Positions 49,121-57,536 of a stretch of 57,772 nucleotides of DNA are shown in pieces. This stretch comes from Kofleriaceae bacterium (lineage in GTDB: Bacteria; Myxococcota_A; Polyangia; Haliangiales; Haliangiaceae). The notes below the pieces were generated by a model. It was not told the DNA's origin, made no database searches, and worked only from the letters and a program-made list of their open reading frames with translations. The first letter of the stretch is position 1, and every line of letters begins with the position of its first letter. A program made the translations under genes and the position numbers. The stretch covers positions 1 through 57,772 of the forward strand of contig JAGPCO010000035.1 in NCBI GenBank assembly GCA_018058095.1, written 5' to 3'.

Positions 49121-51052
49121 TCACGCCGGCAGGCGATCCTTCCACCAGGCCCGGGCCTCGTCCTGGGTCCACTCCGGGATGATCGACGCCAGCGCCTCGA
49201 GGCGTTCCACCAGCGCGGCCATCGACCCGATCCGCAGCCGGGGATCGGGCTGCATACACTCCACCACCAGCTCGTGCAGCGGGCCGGGCAGGTCGGGTCG
49301 CAGCGCCAGCAGGTCGGGCGGCGGCCCGGCCAGCTGGGCGTCGAGGCGGGCGCGCGGCGTCTCGCCCGGGAACGGCGGTTGCCCGGCCAGCAGCAGGTAC
49401 ATCACCGCGCCCAGCCCGAACACGTCGGCGCTGGCCTTGGGCTCGCCGCCGAACAGGACCTCGGGCGCGATGAAGCCCGGGGTTCCGACGACGAGCCCGG
49501 CCCCGGTCACATGGTGGTCGGGTGGCCCGGCCCGGCCCGCGCGATCGATCAGCCCGGGGCCGACCTGCTTGACCAGGCCGAAGTCGAGCAGCTTGACCAC
49601 GTCGGCGGTGTCGCCGCGGACCGTCAGCATGACGTTGGCGGGGGAGACGTCGCGGTGGATGATGCCGAGCCGGTGCGCCTCGCGCAGCGCCTCGGCCAGC
49701 TGGTGGGCCAGGTGGACCACGCGCGCCACCGGCAACGGGCCGCTGGCGGCGACGACGGCGTGGGTGGTGAGCCCGCGCAGCCGCTCCATCGCGTAGTACA
49801 TCAGGCCCTCGTCGGTCATGCCGACGTCGTGGATGGCGACCACGCCCGGGTGGGACAGCTTGGCGGTGAGGGTGACCTCGCGCTGGAACCGGGCTCGCTG
49901 CAGCGGGTCGAGCGCGTCGGGCCGGATCAGCTTGAGCGCGACCGTGCGCTCCATCAGCAGGTGGCGCGCCTGGTACACCACCCCCATCGCGCCGCGCCCG
50001 AGCTCGCGCTCGATCTGGTACTGGCCGAGCCGGCCGATCGCGGCCAGCCGTCGCCGCAGCGCCAGCAGGTTGCCGACGATGAGCGCGCCGCCGGTGAGCA
50101 ACGCGGTCAGGCCGAGGCCGACCAGCCACACCCGCGTCATCGGCTCGCCCGGGGCCGCGGCGACCGAGACCTGCCAGCGCCGGCCGAGCAGCTCGAGCCC
50201 GGTCCGGCCGCCGCGGCCGCCGCGGCCGCCGTACAGCAGCTGCCCGGGTGGATCGGTCACGTCGTCGATCTGGACCGCGCCGGCGGCCACGCCCAGGCCG
50301 CCGGTCACGTCGCGCACGACGTGGGCGATCCGCACCACCAGCACCGCGTAGCCGTCGACCACGGCGCAGCGCGCGGCGCCGTCGAGCGGCGGCGGGCGCC
50401 GCCACACCGGCGCGTACACGATGATGGCCGCGGCGTCATCGGCGGCGGCGCCGGTCACCGCCGCGTCCTCGACCAGCTGGTAGCGCGGCGAGGCGGTCGC
50501 CGAGCCGGTCCGGCACGCGGCGTAGGCCACCGCGGCCGCCTCCGGCCGTGACCACACGTCGAAGCCCCAGGCATCGATCGCCGGCACCGCGTACAGCAGC
50601 GGCAGGTAGCGGGCGCGCGGGGCCGCCGCCACCAGCGCGCCGCTCGGGCCGACCTCGCGGATGGCGAAGTCGGGGCGGAGCTCGCGCTGGGCCCGGGCCT
50701 CGAACTCGGGCCGGCTCGGGCCGGGGACGACGGGCGCCCACTCGATGGCGAAGATGTAGGGCGCGCGGGCGTGCATGGGCTCGGCGATGGCCGCGAACCG
50801 GCGCTGGTCGAGCGTGGCCCCGTCGGCGCCGAGGAACGACGCCAGCGCCTGCACCGCCTCGGCCGGCAGGCGCAGCTGCTCGCCGAGGGCGAACGCCACC
50901 GCCTGGGCGGTCGCCTGCGCGACGTCGGCCTGGCGTCGGACCTCGCGCCCGTGCAGCAACGTGGCGACCCCGACGGTGGCGCCGACCCCGAGCGCTCCCA
51001 GGGCCGCCGCCACCACCAGCACGCGGCGCGTCGGCCGGCCCAGGCTCGCCAT
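49121..51052 (-). CDS. CHASE-domain membrane Ser/Thr protein kinase
   Basis: The protein has 643 residues. A transmembrane helix (about 11-33) is followed by a CHASE-type extracytoplasmic sensor (about 35-290), with PAEAVQALASFLGADG, IFAIEWAPVVPGPSRPEFE and PLLYAVPAIDAWGFDVWS. A second transmembrane helix is about 306-328. The cytoplasmic kinase follows (about 345-630): GRGAMGVVYQ, VALKLIRPDAL, HRDVSPANVML near 466 and DFGLVKQ. HRDVSPAN has Ser where HRDLKPEN has Lys; this variant is common in myxobacterial kinases. CHASE domains usually occur on histidine kinases or cyclases, so the pairing is unusual. The start is 254 bp from the divergent amidase gene. Confidence 0.88.
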   Translation of the reverse strand: MASLGRPTRRVLVVAAALGALGVGATVGVATLLHGREVRRQADVAQATAQAVAFALGEQLRLPAEAVQALASFLGADGATLDQRRFAAIAEPMHARAPYIFAIEWAPVVPGPSRPEFEARAQRELRPDFAIREVGPSGALVAAAPRARYLPLLYAVPAIDAWGFDVWSRPEAAAVAYAACRTGSATASPRYQLVEDAAVTGAAADDAAAIIVYAPVWRRPPPLDGAARCAVVDGYAVLVVRIAHVVRDVTGGLGVAAGAVQIDDVTDPPGQLLYGGRGGRGGRTGLELLGRRWQVSVAAAPGEPMTRVWLVGLGLTALLTGGALIVGNLLALRRRLAAIGRLGQYQIERELGRGAMGVVYQARHLLMERTVALKLIRPDALDPLQRARFQREVTLTAKLSHPGVVAIHDVGMTDEGLMYYAMERLRGLTTHAVVAASGPLPVARVVHLAHQLAEALREAHRLGIIHRDVSPANVMLTVRGDTADVVKLLDFGLVKQVGPGLIDRAGRAGPPDHHVTGAGLVVGTPGFIAPEVLFGGEPKASADVFGLGAVMYLLLAGQPPFPGETPRARLDAQLAGPPPDLLALRPDLPGPLHELVVECMQPDPRLRIGSMAALVERLEALASIIPEWTQDEARAWWKDRLPA

Positions 51053-51306
51053 CGGTCGACCATAACCTCGGTCGCCGCGGCGTAGCGAGCGTGAGCCAGC
51101 GAACCGCGGTTTCAGGCGCCGCGTCGACGGTGAACGCCCGGGTGGGGCCGACCCTGGGTGTCGACTCTCCAGGCGGCGCCGACCGGCGGCGACGACCCCG
51201 GGGTGGCTACCGCGCTAGCCAGCGCGAGCAACCTGGTGATCTTCGACGGACGCGCCATCTGATGCGCAGAACGCGCGCCGGCACGCGCCGTGCTGGAAGC
51301 AGGCTC

Positions 51307-52917
51307 ATGCCCAAGCTCCTGCGCTTCGCCTCGCTCCTGACTGCGGCGCTCGCGACGGCCGGTACGGCGTGTGTCACCGACGTGATCGTCGACGACGGGA
51401 TCGGGGCGGCGGTGAAGGTAGGGCTCGACGACGACTTCGCGCTGGCGGCACAACGTCACGGCGTCCCGGTCGACGTGCTCAAGGCCGTCAGCTACGTCGA
51501 GACCCGCTGGCAACACATCGCCAGCGATGGCGAACACGAGGGCCAGGCGGGCGCCTGGGGCGTGATGGCGCTGGGCGGCAACCGCCTGCGTGATGGCGCC
51601 GGCCTGGTCGGGGTCGGCGAGGCGACCGTGCAGGAGGACGTCGGCAGCAACATCGACTCGGCCGCGGCCCTGCTGGGGAAGCTCGGCGGCGACTTCGGCC
51701 TGGGCGGCGCCGACCTGCTCGACTGGGAGCCGGCCATCGGTGAGTTCTCGGCCATCGTCGACGACGACGAGGCGCGGCAGGACTACGTCGACCAGGTCTA
51801 CCAGCTGCTGCGGGACGGCCACGCCGAGGAGGCCGAGGGCGGCGAGCTCATCGCCTCGATCGAGCCCCACCGCGACCTGCCGGCGCGCGCCACCGGCACG
51901 ATCGCCCGCGCCGCCGGGCCCGACTACGCGGACGCGGTGTGGCGGGCCTCGGGCAACTACGGCTCGCGTGGCGGCGCCGACGTCACGACCATCATCATCC
52001 ACACCTGCGAGGGCGGCTACGCCGGCTGCTACGCCACCCTGCGCGGCGCCAGCAGCGGCGTCAGCGCGCACTACGTGGTCAACGAGCGCGGCAGCGAGGT
52101 GACGCAGCTGGTGCGCGAGAGCGACCGCGCCTGGCACATCGCCGCCAGCTACAAGTGCTCGCTCAACGGGGGCCTCGACTGCGGCAAGAACGGCACCTCG
52201 GTCAACACCTTCTCGGTCGGCATCGAGCACGCCGGCTTCGCGTCGCAGGCCAGCTTCCCGGCCGGGCAGATCGAGGCGTCGGCCAAGCTCACCTGCGACA
52301 TCGCCCGCGACAACGGCGTGCCGATCGACCGCAACCACATCCTCGGCCACGGTCAGCTCCAGCCCAACAACCGGACCGACCCGGGCCGCAACTGGCCATG
52401 GTCGGACTACATCGATCGGGTCCGGCAGAACTGCAACGAGCCGACCGAGGATCCGGGCGGCGGCGGCGATCCGGGCGGCGGCGGCGGCGATCCGGCTCCG
52501 ACCGGACCGAGCCTGGTCATCGACTCCAACAACGCCAACAACCCGGCCGCGGCCAGCCGGGTCGAGCTGGTCGGCTGGGCCTCGGCCAGCTCCACGCCTG
52601 GCTACTACGGCACCGGCTACGCCTTCGCCAGCGCGGGCGCCGGCAACGCCAAGTTCTGGTTCTACGCCGCCACCGCCGGGACCCGCACCGTGTCGGCGTG
52701 GTGGACCGCCGGGACCAACCGCACCACCGCCGCCACGTTCGTGGCGTACGATGGCAACCGTGTCGAGCGCGGGCGCGTCAGCAAGAGCCAGCAGACCAGC
52801 GGTAGCCAGTGGGTGACGCTCGGGACCTGGGACTTCTCGGCCGGGTGGAACCGGATCGAGCTGGTCGCGCCGAGCTCGAGCAAGGTCGCCATCGCCGACG
52901 CCATCCGCGTGCAGTAG
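51307..52917 (+). CDS. Three-domain peptidoglycan hydrolase: lysozyme-like, amidase, golvesin-like
   Basis: The protein has 536 residues. Signal and lipobox TAGTAC (Cys22) direct export. Residues about 45-135 have a lytic-transglycosylase pattern ([31 protein letters not shown]). Residues about 200-370 are a zinc N-acetylmuramoyl-L-alanine amidase (Amidase_2): [12 protein letters not shown] with the first His, [11 protein letters not shown], and [22 protein letters not shown] with the second His and the Asp. A Gly-rich linker leads to a golvesin-like C-terminal domain ([48 protein letters not shown]). It should cut cell wall outside the inner membrane, for predation or remodelling. Confidence 0.92.
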   Translation: MPKLLRFASLLTAALATAGTACVTDVIVDDGIGAAVKVGLDDDFALAAQRHGVPVDVLKAVSYVETRWQHIASDGEHEGQAGAWGVMALGGNRLRDGAGLVGVGEATVQEDVGSNIDSAAALLGKLGGDFGLGGADLLDWEPAIGEFSAIVDDDEARQDYVDQVYQLLRDGHAEEAEGGELIASIEPHRDLPARATGTIARAAGPDYADAVWRASGNYGSRGGADVTTIIIHTCEGGYAGCYATLRGASSGVSAHYVVNERGSEVTQLVRESDRAWHIAASYKCSLNGGLDCGKNGTSVNTFSVGIEHAGFASQASFPAGQIEASAKLTCDIARDNGVPIDRNHILGHGQLQPNNRTDPGRNWPWSDYIDRVRQNCNEPTEDPGGGGDPGGGGGDPAPTGPSLVIDSNNANNPAAASRVELVGWASASSTPGYYGTGYAFASAGAGNAKFWFYAATAGTRTVSAWWTAGTNRTTAATFVAYDGNRVERGRVSKSQQTSGSQWVTLGTWDFSAGWNRIELVAPSSSKVAIADAIRVQ

Positions 52918-52928
52918 CGAGGGCGGCG

Positions 52929-54170
52929 ATGCTCGTGCCGAGGTCGGGCGCCGGCCTCGTCGCCGCGGTGGCCACCCTCACCACGCTCCTGGGCTGTCGT
53001 GATCGTCGGCCGGCCCCGACCGAGCCGGCGCCCTCCGTCAGCCCCGGGTCGCGCGCCGACGCGGCGCCGGTGGTCGACCCGGCGGCGCTGGCGCTGCGAG
53101 CCCGCCTGCACGGCCGGATCGTCATCGCCGTGGCCGGCGAGGCGGCCGGTGCCGGCGACGATCACGGCCACGGTGACGGCGGGCCCGACCTCCTGGTCGT
53201 GCACCTCGGTCCGGCCCCGGGGCGCGGGCCGATCGAGCGGGTGCACGGGGACGGCGTCGGCCTGTACCCGACCGACCAGCGCGACGGCGCCGGCGCGCTG
53301 CTGGCGATCGCCACCTGGGGCCCCGACCAGGGTCACCTCGAGCAGCTGGTCGTGGTCGGCTCGGGCGCCAGCGCCGGCGCCGATCCGGCCGCGCCGGCGG
53401 TGCTGCGCCGGGTCGGCCCGGTCGCCGAGAAGCTGCGCCACCCGCAGGTCGGGCCCGATGGCCACACCGTGGTGTTCGAGAGCAGCGCGCGCTCGTTCCG
53501 CGACCTGTACCGGCTCGACCTGACCGGGCCGCACGACGCCACCCCGGTCCGCCTGACCGACAGCCCGCACGGCAACTTCGAGCCGGCGCTCGCCCCCGAC
53601 GGCAGCTCGCTGGTGTTCGTGTCGTCGCGCGACGGCGACAGCGAGGTGTACGCGCGGGCGCGGCCGCTCGCAGGCGGCCAGGCCGGCACCGAGCGCCGGC
53701 TGACCGCGTTCCACCGCGACGACTGGGGGCCGCGCTGGTCACCCGACGGCAAGACCCTGGCCTTCGTCAGCGATCGCGAGGGCACGCCGCGGGTGTTCCT
53801 GATGGCGCCCGATGGGACCGGCCAGCGCCGCCTGACGCGCGAGACCGAGCCGGAGGTGATCGAGGAGTCGCCGCGGTGGTCGCCCGACGGGGCGTGGATC
53901 GCCCTCACCGTGCAGCGCGGCGGCGCGGTCGAGGTCCACGTCGTGGCCTCGGGCGGAGAGCCGGCGCCGGGCCCGGGCCTGGTCACCCGCGTCGATCTGA
54001 CGCCCGACGGCGCCACCGACGAGGCCTTCGCCTGGTCGCCCGACAGCGCGGAGCTGGTGCTGGCGCGCGAGGGCCGCGGCCTGGTCGTCGTGCCGCGCGG
54101 CGGCGGCCCCGGCGTGACCCTGCGCGCCGGCGCGATCGAGGCCGGGCCGTTCTGGCTGGCCGGGCCCTGA
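52929..54170 (+). CDS. TolB-like PD40 propeller lipoprotein
   Basis: The protein has 413 residues. Lipobox TLLGC (Cys23) and a Pro/Ala linker precede a WD40-like PD40 propeller: RHPQVGPDGHTVVFESSARSFRDLYRLDLTG, FEPALAPDGSSLVFVSSRDGDSEVYA, GPRWSPDGKTLAFVSDREGTPRVFLM and SPRWSPDGAWIALTVQRGG. This is the classic TolB C-terminal/PD40 repeat. It follows the peptidoglycan hydrolase by 11 bp and probably belongs to the same transcript, suggesting an envelope role. The ATG at 52929 is used as it gives the lipobox. Confidence 0.85.
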   Translation: MLVPRSGAGLVAAVATLTTLLGCRDRRPAPTEPAPSVSPGSRADAAPVVDPAALALRARLHGRIVIAVAGEAAGAGDDHGHGDGGPDLLVVHLGPAPGRGPIERVHGDGVGLYPTDQRDGAGALLAIATWGPDQGHLEQLVVVGSGASAGADPAAPAVLRRVGPVAEKLRHPQVGPDGHTVVFESSARSFRDLYRLDLTGPHDATPVRLTDSPHGNFEPALAPDGSSLVFVSSRDGDSEVYARARPLAGGQAGTERRLTAFHRDDWGPRWSPDGKTLAFVSDREGTPRVFLMAPDGTGQRRLTRETEPEVIEESPRWSPDGAWIALTVQRGGAVEVHVVASGGEPAPGPGLVTRVDLTPDGATDEAFAWSPDSAELVLAREGRGLVVVPRGGGPGVTLRAGAIEAGPFWLAGP

Positions 54171-54209
54171 GGTGCGTGGGCGCCGTCGTGGCCTCGGCCC
54201 GACCGTGCT

Positions 54210-54253
54210 GCGACCTCGGCGCGACCTCGGCGCGACCTCGGCGCGACCTCGGC
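54210..54253. repeat. Four 11-bp tandem repeats (GCGACCTCGGC)
   Basis: Four identical copies lie in the 184-bp gap between the PD40 gene and the 54355 gene, followed by a partial GCGAACG. No protein frame is supported. It may be a slippage-prone spacer. Confidence 0.85.
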
Positions 54254-54354
54254 GCGAACGCGCGTGAACTCACCGCGTCCGCGCGCGCTCGCGTCCGTGC
54301 GCCGGGTGGTAGCGTGAACGTGGTCACGTCGCTGCCGACCTCGAGAGGATCCCC

Positions 54355-55092
54355 ATGCGCCCCAAAGGCCTCACGCTCGACACCACCACCGACGGCCACC
54401 TGACCCGATGTACGCTGGCCCTCGCCGGCGTGGTCGAGGCACGCGGCGCCCTGGCCGACGGCAAGTTGACCGGGCCGTGGACCGTGTTCGGACCCGACGG
54501 CGCCGAGGTGTTCTCGGCCGACCTGACCGGCGACGACGTCACCACCACGGCCGAGGCGAGTCAGCTGCGGACCGACCTCACCATCGCCCTCATGCAGCGC
54601 TGGCTCGGGCAGTTCGACGGCCCGCCGGCCTGGATGCAGCGCGCCGGCGTCGGCGACGTCGCCTGGCGCGACCTGGTCGACGACTCGCGCCCGCAGACGG
54701 TCAAGCGGTTCCCGGTCCTGCTCCACGCGGCGTGTTGCCCCATCCCCATGGTGCAGGCCTTCGCCATGCGCGGTCTGCACCTGGCCATGTGCGACGACGA
54801 GGCGATCTTTCCGGTCACGCCGATCGCCGTGCCCATCCTGGTGGCGCTGGCCGGCGAGCCGGGCGCCCCGGTCGAGTGGGTGGCCGAGGTGCTGGTCGAG
54901 GTGGCCGACGCGGTCACCGCTCAGGTCGACGACCAGGAGCTCGACCTCGACGAGGAGATCGCCGAGGCGACCTTGCTCGGGCGCACCGCCGCGGCGCTGC
55001 GGGCGGCCCACGCCACCTTGTCGGCGGCGCCGGCGCGCGGGCCCGAGCTCGACCTCTTGGTCCGGCAGCTGTCCGAGTACTTCTCGTCGTGA
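54355..55092 (+). CDS. Protein of unknown function with one MORN-like strand pair
   Basis: The protein has 245 residues from ATG 54355, which has GAGAGGATCCCC upstream. The N-terminal 60 residues (VVEARGALADGKLTGPWTVFGPDGAEVFSADLTG) resemble a single MORN_2/YwqK-like repeat as in the 9506 protein. The rest is helical (TIALMQRWLGQFDG, VQAFAMRGLHLAMCDDEAIF, EWVAEVLVEVADAVTAQ), with no signal peptide. I do not recognise a family. It could be a relative of the MORN/HEAT protein, but full similarity is not shown. Confidence 0.65.
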   Translation: MRPKGLTLDTTTDGHLTRCTLALAGVVEARGALADGKLTGPWTVFGPDGAEVFSADLTGDDVTTTAEASQLRTDLTIALMQRWLGQFDGPPAWMQRAGVGDVAWRDLVDDSRPQTVKRFPVLLHAACCPIPMVQAFAMRGLHLAMCDDEAIFPVTPIAVPILVALAGEPGAPVEWVAEVLVEVADAVTAQVDDQELDLDEEIAEATLLGRTAAALRAAHATLSAAPARGPELDLLVRQLSEYFSS

Positions 55093-55125
55093 CGGGGGCG
55101 GCGGCGCCTCGGCCTGTTCCCGCGC

Positions 55126-56088
55126 TCAGCGCGTGGCCTGGTACAGCTCGAGGTTGCTGCTGCGCACGCTGGCGAACACCAGGGTGCGCAGGTCCTCGCT
55201 CAGCCACGGGTCATCGTCGACGGCGTCGGCGTTGACGCCCGGGACGAGGCTGGCCGGGCCAAACGGGGTGGTGATGGACGCGCGGGTCGACCACCACAGG
55301 TCCGACGCGCCGACGCCGCCGCTGCGATCGCTCTGCCAGACCAGCACCAGCCCGTCGTAGCTGATCCACGGGTTGGCCTCGCCGCTGGCCGTGTTGACGT
55401 CGCCCGCCACCGGCGCTGGGGGCCCGAAGGCGCAGCCGGGGCCCGACCGCTCCGCGATCCACAGGTCGCCGCCACCCGGGCCGCCAGCGCGGTCGCTGTA
55501 GAACACCGCGCCGTAGCCGCCGAGGAATTCGGCCATGCCGGTGTCGATGCCGGTCGAGCTGAGGTCGGCCAGGCGGGTCGGCGCCGGCCAGGCCACGGTC
55601 GAGTCAGGACGAACCGACAAGAACAGGTCCGACTCGCCGCCAGGACCGGTGCCGGCCACCGCCATACGCAGGCCGTCGGGTGACACCTTGGGCGTGTTGG
55701 CGCCGGCGATGCCCAGCTCGGCGACCGCGACCGGTGTGGTCCAGTCGGCCGCCAGCGTGGGCCGCGTGGACGTGTAGACGTCGGCCCGGCCGCCGCGGTT
55801 GGACTGGAACCACACGGTGAGGCGGTCGGCGGTCAGCGAAGGGTCGTCGTCGGCCTGGGCGGAGTTGAGCAGGAGCAACGGGACCGGCTGTGAGAAGTTC
55901 ATGACCACGTCGCTGCGCGGCGGCGGTGGCGCCGGCTGGCAGGTGTCGCGGGCGTCCGCGCCGGCGGCCGGATCGCCGTCGACCGCGGCGGCGGCGCCGT
56001 CGGCCCGGACCCCGAAGTCGACACGCCCGCATCCGAGCGACACCGCGAGGGCGCAGGCGAGCGGGCGCGGCAGGGTCCTGGCGTGCAC
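55126..56088 (-). CDS. PD40-type propeller lipoprotein with CG-x-VDF motif
   Basis: The protein has 320 residues, GTG start. Lipobox SLGC (Cys20) is followed by GRVDFGVRADG, the same CG-x-VDF segment seen in LamG lipoproteins of this window, then an acidic linker and a propeller: DPSLTADRLTVWFQSNRGGRADVYTSTR, TPKVSPDGLRMAVAGTG, EFLGGYGAVFYSDRAGG, PWISYDGLVLVWQSDRSGG and DPWLSEDLRTLVFASVRSS, the PD40 signature. The ending LELYQATR closes the last blade. It is likely anchored on the envelope. It is divergent from the small TIGR04563 gene with 91 bp between starts. Confidence 0.85.
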   Translation of the reverse strand: MHARTLPRPLACALAVSLGCGRVDFGVRADGAAAAVDGDPAAGADARDTCQPAPPPPRSDVVMNFSQPVPLLLLNSAQADDDPSLTADRLTVWFQSNRGGRADVYTSTRPTLAADWTTPVAVAELGIAGANTPKVSPDGLRMAVAGTGPGGESDLFLSVRPDSTVAWPAPTRLADLSSTGIDTGMAEFLGGYGAVFYSDRAGGPGGGDLWIAERSGPGCAFGPPAPVAGDVNTASGEANPWISYDGLVLVWQSDRSGGVGASDLWWSTRASITTPFGPASLVPGVNADAVDDDPWLSEDLRTLVFASVRSSNLELYQATR

Positions 56089-56179
56089 CGAGGGAACTAT
56101 ATCGCGGGGCGCCGGTTACCTGGCCATCCGGACCAGATCCGGGCCCGACTCGACTATCCTGCCCGCGAGGACAAGCCCG

Positions 56180-56380
56180 ATGGCCAACACCGACAAGCGC
56201 AAGCAATCGCTCTACTTCCCCGAGGACATGCTCAAGGAGATCCAGGCCGAGGCGGCCCGGCTCGACCGATCGCTGTCGTGGATCGTCCAGCGTGGCTGGC
56301 GCATCGCCTCGGCCCAGATCAAGGCGTTCCCGTCGAGCAGCGACGACGACACCGCCTCGCCCGACCCGCGCGAGCAGTAG
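56180..56380 (+). CDS. Small TIGR04563-type protein (ribbon-helix-helix-like)
   Basis: The protein has 66 residues. MANTDKRKQSLYFPEDMLKEI followed by AARLDRSLSWIVQRGWRIA matches the TIGR04563 small-protein family of myxobacteria and resembles ribbon-helix-helix DNA-binding proteins: a beta strand KQSLYF, then two helices. The tail is acidic and disordered. Shape suggests a dimeric regulator, but no target is known. GAGGACAAGCCC lies upstream of ATG 56180. It stands alone between two minus-strand genes. Confidence 0.85.
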   Translation: MANTDKRKQSLYFPEDMLKEIQAEAARLDRSLSWIVQRGWRIASAQIKAFPSSSDDDTASPDPREQ

Positions 56381-56411
56381 GCGCCCAGCAGGGCTGCTGA
56401 AGAGCAGCCTG

Positions 56412-57176
56412 CTAGCGGCGCACCCGGGCACCACCGGCGCGCCCGGGCATCTTGTTGAAGGCGTACGGGTACGAGCAGGCCGGCTCGCGGCCCGCGCTCA
56501 GCTCGGCCGCGACCCACTCGAGCCACGCCGCGAAGTCAGCGAAGTCGGGCTTGGCCGAGGCGGGGTCCTCCCACGCCCCGTCGACCTGTCGGCGGGCCCG
56601 GGGCTCGTCCTGGTGGTGGAAGTAGACCGGGTACTCGCCGTCCGCGCGGGCCTGGGTGACGTCGAAGCAGAAGGCGCACTCGTCGTTTCCACCGCTGGCG
56701 AACGGCACGAGGTGGTTGGTCGTCAGGTACACGCCTTCGTCGCGACTGACGTCCTTCGGCATGTAGACGATGCCACCGGTCTCGCGCAGCTCGTTGGGCG
56801 AGAGCAGGATGAACTCGTCGTGGCCGACGTTGTCGCCCCACGAGATCGCCAGGCGCGACGCGTGCCCCAGGAACGCGCGGTAGCTCGGTGGCAGCGCCCA
56901 CTGGACCGCTCCCCACTCGGGCTTCGGCGCCCGGAGTCGTGTGTCCTGGTCGGCGGCCTTCGCGCGCCACTCGAGCGTGCCGGTCCCGGCCGCGGCCCAC
57001 TGGCGCAGGGCCGCCAGCGACGCGGCGACCCGCGCCGCTGCGCCGCCCGAGGCGGGCTTCTTCTTGACGGCGGCGGGCTTCTTCTTGACGGCGGCGGGCT
57101 TCTTCTTGGCGGCGGCGGGCTTCTTCTTGGCGGCGGCGGGCTTCTTCTTGGCGGCGGCGGGCTTCTTGGCGCGCAT
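56412..57176 (-). CDS. SUKH (SMI1/KNR4) domain protein with Lys/Ala/Pro-repeat tail
   Basis: The protein has 254 residues. It starts MRAKK and then has five tandem PAA(A/V)KKK units (about 6-40), a histone-H1-like basic tail. The C-terminal 200 residues follow the SUKH pattern: WALPPSYRAFLGHASRLAISWGD, FILLSPNELRETGGIVYMP, VPFASGGNDECAFCFDVT, YPVYFHHQDEPRARR and FADFAAWLEWVAAELSAG. No signal peptide, so cytoplasmic. SUKH is a common immunity-protein family, but no toxin is adjacent. The tail makes it a relative, in architecture only, of the 18445 and 38994 proteins. Confidence 0.85.
   Translation of the reverse strand: MRAKKPAAAKKKPAAAKKKPAAAKKKPAAVKKKPAAVKKKPASGGAAARVAASLAALRQWAAAGTGTLEWRAKAADQDTRLRAPKPEWGAVQWALPPSYRAFLGHASRLAISWGDNVGHDEFILLSPNELRETGGIVYMPKDVSRDEGVYLTTNHLVPFASGGNDECAFCFDVTQARADGEYPVYFHHQDEPRARRQVDGAWEDPASAKPDFADFAAWLEWVAAELSAGREPACSYPYAFNKMPGRAGGARVRR
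57057..57161 (-). repeat. Five 21-bp tandem repeats (Lys-rich tail)
   Basis: Near-identical 21-bp units encode PAAAKKK three times and PAAVKKK twice. The sequence differs in period (21 bp) from the 24-bp array at 19921-20088, so the two arrays arose separately. Confidence 0.88.
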
Positions 57177-57326
57177 GCGAGAGAACGTACCAGCCGGGGC
57201 AGCGAGAACCCGCGCCAGGGGCCGGTGAGCGCTCGAATGTGTCGATGGGCTGCCGCCGGGCGGGGGTGACGCGGAGGCACAGGGTCCTTCGGTGCCGAGG
57301 TGGATCGCGAGGGTATGCCCCCGTAC

Positions 57327-57536
57327 AGCAACAGCAACAGCTACAGCTACAGCTACAGCTACAGCTACAGCTACAGCGGCAGCGGCAGCGGCAGCGGCAG
57401 CGGCAGCGGCAGCGGCAGCTACAGCTACAGCTACAGCTACAGCTACAGCTACAGCTACAGCTACAGCGGCAGCGGCAGCGGCAGCAGCAGCAACAGCAAC
57501 AGCGGCAGCGGCAGCAGCAGCAACAGCGGCAGCGGC
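57327..57536 (+). repeat. Hexanucleotide array AGC-NNC, 35 units
   Basis: Exactly 35 hexamers of the form AGCNNC, arranged in blocks: AAC x2, TAC x6, GGC x7, TAC x8, GGC x3, then mixed AGC, AAC and GGC. In the frame beginning ATG 57315 it would read Ser-Asn, Ser-Tyr and Ser-Gly repeats and stay open to the window end, but no protein family supports it. In the 596 bp from 57177 to 57772 I see no other gene: 57177-57314 appears empty. Confidence 0.85.

Noticed and set aside
54171-54354. Short coding gene in the gap
   Set aside because: The gap holds an 11-bp tandem repeat and no frame with a plausible start and motif.
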